DNA from: CAYQTO01 sp964420455
GTDB lineage: Bacteria; Sumerlaeota; Sumerlaeia; SLMS01
NCBI GenBank assembly: GCA_964420455.1
Contig: CAYQTO010000076.1
Span: 1-16,576 of the forward strand
Length of the DNA stretch: 16,576 nt
Direction: 5' to 3'
Shown: positions 13,833-16,576 of the stretch, in pieces
How positions within the stretch are numbered: the stretch's first letter is position 1
Layout: every line of letters starts with the position of its first letter
Translations under genes and position numbers: made by a program
The notes under the pieces: generated by a model
Database searches by the model: none
Seen by the model: only the letters and a program-made list of their open reading frames with translations
Told to the model about the DNA's origin: nothing

Positions 13833-16576
13833 ATGTCCGGCTTTTTCCCAACCGGCTGGCGGTGGTGCCTTGTGGCAGCCGCGCTGGTTCTGACGATGGG
13901 GGCGCCTTCGAGCGCCCGGGCGCAGATCGGTGGCAACGTGCCCGAACTGCCCCAGCGCGACGAGCCCGGCTTCTCGGGCCCCTTTGGCAGTCCCCAAATC
14001 ACCGAGGGCGATGGCGAAAGCTATTCGTTCCGCGGCGCCGAGGGCGTCCGCTACGTCAACGACATCGGCTACGGCATTGGCCGCTCGGTCGTCGAGTACC
14101 AGAACTTTCGCATCGAGGCGGACCGCATCGTCGTCGACTTCGTCTCCGGCGACATCCAGGTGGAGGGCGAGGTGCTCTTCACGGGGCCGCAGGAATTCAT
14201 CCGGGCCTCGAGCGGCCGGTTTAACTTCTTCACCTCCGAAGGCGTCGCCTACGGCGTGAATGGCCAGGCAGGGGACTTCTACTTCCAGGCGGTCTGGGAC
14301 GAGGAGGTGAAGGGCCCCACCTTTACCCAGATCGACCGGCCGACAACGATCTTTCGCGGCTCCAACATGACCACCAACCCGTTCCCCGTGCCGATGTACT
14401 ATGTGACGGCGAGCGAGGCGATCTACGTGCGTCGCGAGCGGGTGTTCCTCCGCAATCCCGTCCTGTGGGTGCGTGGGGTGCCGGTGCTGTGGCTGCCGGC
14501 TTACTCGCGGAGCCTCGCCGAAGGGTCCCCCTGGTCGCAGGAGTTCGGCTACAACTCGGACCTCGGCGCGTACCTTCGCATCGGCTACCGGTACATCCAC
14601 CGGGTGCAGACGCCGGCGCTCGAGGACCCGACCCAGTTCCGCTCGAGAAGCCATGGCCTTCTGGACACGCGGGTTGACTTCCTCGGCCTGCGCGGCGTGG
14701 GGGCCGGCGCCGAGTATCGCTACCAGTTCGACTACAAGCGCCACGGCGGCTACCTCAACGCCTACGCCATCCGCGACCGGCGCCGCTTCGCCCGCAACCT
14801 TGATCGCGAGTTCCCCGACATCAACCTCGACGAGGAAATCGACGAACTCGATCTCCAGGAAATCGGCTACGACGAGGAGCGGCTCGACCAGGAGGACGGC
14901 GAGCTCCGCTGGGTCTACCAGCACAAGCACGTGTCCGAGGTCGTGAACGACCTGTTCCTCCAGATCGATATCGACGAGGCGAGCGACCCGGACGTCTACT
15001 ACGACATCCTCGATTACTTCACGCCGGACGGGGTGGACCCGCGCGGGCGCCTCTTCGAGCAGCACCTGCGCGGCGCCCTGACCTGGCGGCACGACAACTT
15101 CATCGCCCGCGTCGCCGCCGAACGCCGCGAACGCCTCGCCCTCGACCGCTATCAGGACTTCTCCGACCCCTATAACGACGACCTCGACTTCGACCCGGAC
15201 CCGATCTTCGTCGACGAGTTCGAGCTTGAGGAAAACGAAGGCATCCCCTCGCGCCGCTACGCCACCGTCTCCGAGCGCGCCACCGCCCGCCTCGCCACAC
15301 GCCTCCTCAACATCGGCACCGCCCCCCTCTACTACCGCTTCGAGGCCAACGCCTTTACCGCACTCGACTCGGGCTTTAACCCGCTCGAGACCGGCGACGA
15401 CACCAACGTCCGCGGCATCGATCTTTATGGCTCCCTGACCCACCGGTTGAAGCTCGGCGCACGGACCACCTGGACCAACACGGTCGGCGTGGGCGCCTCC
15501 TTCGCGGAGCGCGACGATGAAGAAATCGTTTCCGACGACGACTTCTTCCCCGTCGGCTCCCTCGGCGGTACGCCTGTCCCCGGGGACGCCCTCCTCCCCA
15601 ATGGCACCATCAATCCCGACTTCGTCCCCATCCCCGGCCAGGGCCTCCTTCCCGATGGCACCCGCGTCATCGACGGCAATGTCTTCCCGGACCAAAATAC
15701 GATCCGCCTTGGCGGCGTCGACGGCACCACCGAGGTCGACGCCAGCGAGATCGACAACACCTACGTCTTTGTCGACTACCGCACCCGTCTCAACCACCGC
15801 TTCACCAACTACCTCGATGGCTACATCGAGTACCTGATCCGCGAGGGCACGGACGACAGCCTCGGCGAGTTCTATGAGCAGACCGGTCGCCTCGAGGCCT
15901 TCGAGGACATCCACGACTTCTACACCAACCGCCACACGGTGGAAGCCGGCCTGAACTACTTCCTCCGGTTCCCGGACATCCTCATGAGCCTGGTCGCCCG
16001 CGAGAACCTCCAGAGCGACGACGACATCTACGCGAATGAGGAACTGCGATTCATCGGCTACACGGTGGGCTACGTGAATCCCGCTCGGGACTTCACGGCG
16101 CGGCTGGGCATGGACTACCAGGAGCGCCAGTTCCGGGACCGGGGCAGCCCCGACGAGTTCGACCAGCCGTCGATCGGCGGGGTCCTCGACCTCGAATACA
16201 CGCCGCGCCACGCCCGCTACTGGGGGGCCCTGCGCCTCTCCGGCCGCCACACCCTCGAGGAGGATCCGGTCCTGCGCGACGCCCGCCAGATCCGCCGCTT
16301 CGACGAGGAGGACACCGAGTTCATCATCTCGCCAATCATCGGGCGCCAGTTCGGCCCGAAATACCGCGCCCAACTCGCCGCCAGCTACAACACACGGCTC
16401 GATCTCTTCCAGGACGTCGGCGTCACCCTCATTCGCGACCTCTACGACGCGGAACTCGCCCTCTTCTTCGGCATGCGGGCGGAGACCATCGAGGAGGTCC
16501 GCGACGACGACAACGAGGAGGACGAGGTGATTCGCGAGACCGACTACGAGTACGACATCCGGGCGAACATCCGCTT
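13833..16576 (+). CDS. lptD: LptD-like outer-membrane LPS-assembly protein, C-terminus cut by window edge
   Basis: The frame is open for 914 codons to the right edge. A signal peptide (MSGFFPTGWRWCLVAAALVL then APSSARA, cut after A30) leads into an OstA-like jellyroll: YQNFRIEADRIVVDFVSGDI (about 90-109) and V-E-G-E-V-L-F. The family hallmark follows near 203-225: V-F-L-R-N-P-V-L-W-V-R-G-V-P-V-L-W-L-P-A-Y-S, the segment that precedes the barrel in LptD. After this come alternating aromatic/charged strands of a beta-barrel (LRIGYRYIHR, GAGAEYRYQFDYKRH). Long acidic inserts are present at about 328-355 (DEEIDELDLQEIGYDEE), 445-470 and, near the edge, 885-905. A glycine/proline-rich loop covers about 568-640 (LLPNGTINP, LLPDGTRVIDG). 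Beyond Cys12 in the signal peptide no cysteine is visible, so the disulfides of E. coli LptD are absent. LptD forms the outer-membrane LPS translocon with LptE; no LptE is seen here. A more divergent LptD-related protein is the alternative. Confidence 0.85.
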   Translation, partial: MSGFFPTGWRWCLVAAALVLTMGAPSSARAQIGGNVPELPQRDEPGFSGPFGSPQITEGDGESYSFRGAEGVRYVNDIGYGIGRSVVEYQNFRIEADRIVVDFVSGDIQVEGEVLFTGPQEFIRASSGRFNFFTSEGVAYGVNGQAGDFYFQAVWDEEVKGPTFTQIDRPTTIFRGSNMTTNPFPVPMYYVTASEAIYVRRERVFLRNPVLWVRGVPVLWLPAYSRSLAEGSPWSQEFGYNSDLGAYLRIGYRYIHRVQTPALEDPTQFRSRSHGLLDTRVDFLGLRGVGAGAEYRYQFDYKRHGGYLNAYAIRDRRRFARNLDREFPDINLDEEIDELDLQEIGYDEERLDQEDGELRWVYQHKHVSEVVNDLFLQIDIDEASDPDVYYDILDYFTPDGVDPRGRLFEQHLRGALTWRHDNFIARVAAERRERLALDRYQDFSDPYNDDLDFDPDPIFVDEFELEENEGIPSRRYATVSERATARLATRLLNIGTAPLYYRFEANAFTALDSGFNPLETGDDTNVRGIDLYGSLTHRLKLGARTTWTNTVGVGASFAERDDEEIVSDDDFFPVGSLGGTPVPGDALLPNGTINPDFVPIPGQGLLPDGTRVIDGNVFPDQNTIRLGGVDGTTEVDASEIDNTYVFVDYRTRLNHRFTNYLDGYIEYLIREGTDDSLGEFYEQTGRLEAFEDIHDFYTNRHTVEAGLNYFLRFPDILMSLVARENLQSDDDIYANEELRFIGYTVGYVNPARDFTARLGMDYQERQFRDRGSPDEFDQPSIGGVLDLEYTPRHARYWGALRLSGRHTLEEDPVLRDARQIRRFDEEDTEFIISPIIGRQFGPKYRAQLAASYNTRLDLFQDVGVTLIRDLYDAELALFFGMRAETIEEVRDDDNEEDEVIRETDYEYDIRANIR

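Noticed and set aside
13716..16373. 885-codon open frame on the minus strand opposite lptD
   Set aside because: It is an antisense shadow: its V/A/E/D/G-rich product is the complement of lptD codons, it has no domain, and the plus-strand product has a signal peptide and LptD motifs. Long antisense frames are common in G+C-rich DNA.
1..16576. Search for tRNA, rRNA, CRISPR arrays, insertion sequences, toxin-antitoxin pairs and phage genes
   Set aside because: None seen. There are no repeat-spacer arrays, transposase motifs or structured RNA signatures, and coding density is high throughout.

Overview
The window comes from a G+C-rich, diderm (Gram-negative) bacterium. G+C is roughly two thirds by eye. 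It looks like a draft or metagenome-assembled contig because two runs of exactly ten N break one long gene. The diderm call rests on an LptD-like outer-membrane protein, two AsmA-clan proteins, a lipoprotein-type M48 protease and a DUF1318 lipoprotein. The phylum cannot be fixed from these proteins. The divergent LptD without disulfide cysteines would suit a non-proteobacterial phylum such as the PVC group, but this is a weak inference.

Region 1 (1-7608, all minus strand) is a tightly packed gene run. In transcription order it holds a small cytoplasmic rhodanese, an exported SH3-domain protein, an M48 metalloprotease lipoprotein, a very long AsmA/YdbH-like membrane-anchored protein (interrupted by both N gaps), a DUF1318/YdbL-like lipoprotein, and a TolB-like beta-propeller protein that runs off the left edge. 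Stops and starts overlap or nearly touch (ATGA, TGATG, a 16-base overlap, gaps of 14 and 28 bases), so most of this run is probably one operon. Region 2 (7691-11215, minus) is a second large AsmA-clan protein of 1174 aa just upstream, which may belong to the same transcript. Region 3 (11216-11373) is a divergent intergenic region carrying nested inverted repeats. Region 4 (11374-16576, plus) holds cinA, an exported protein of unknown function, and lptD, which runs off the right edge.

As a whole the window reads as an outer-membrane biogenesis locus. LptD inserts lipopolysaccharide into the outer membrane. AsmA-clan proteins such as YdbH, YhdP and TamB are known in E. coli as bridges carrying phospholipid between the membranes. 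YdbL (DUF1318) and YnbE are the known partners of YdbH, and M48 proteases such as BepA act in LptD quality control. The combined system proposed here (SH3, M48, AsmA/YdbH-like, DUF1318 lipoprotein, TolB-like propeller) is an inference from gene order and family membership.

At DNA level the octamer GTATAGAC (either orientation) occurs ten times between 295 and 6603 and not once in the remaining 10 kb. It spans four genes and more than one reading frame. This is the most unexpected sequence signal, although protein-level repeats explain part of it.
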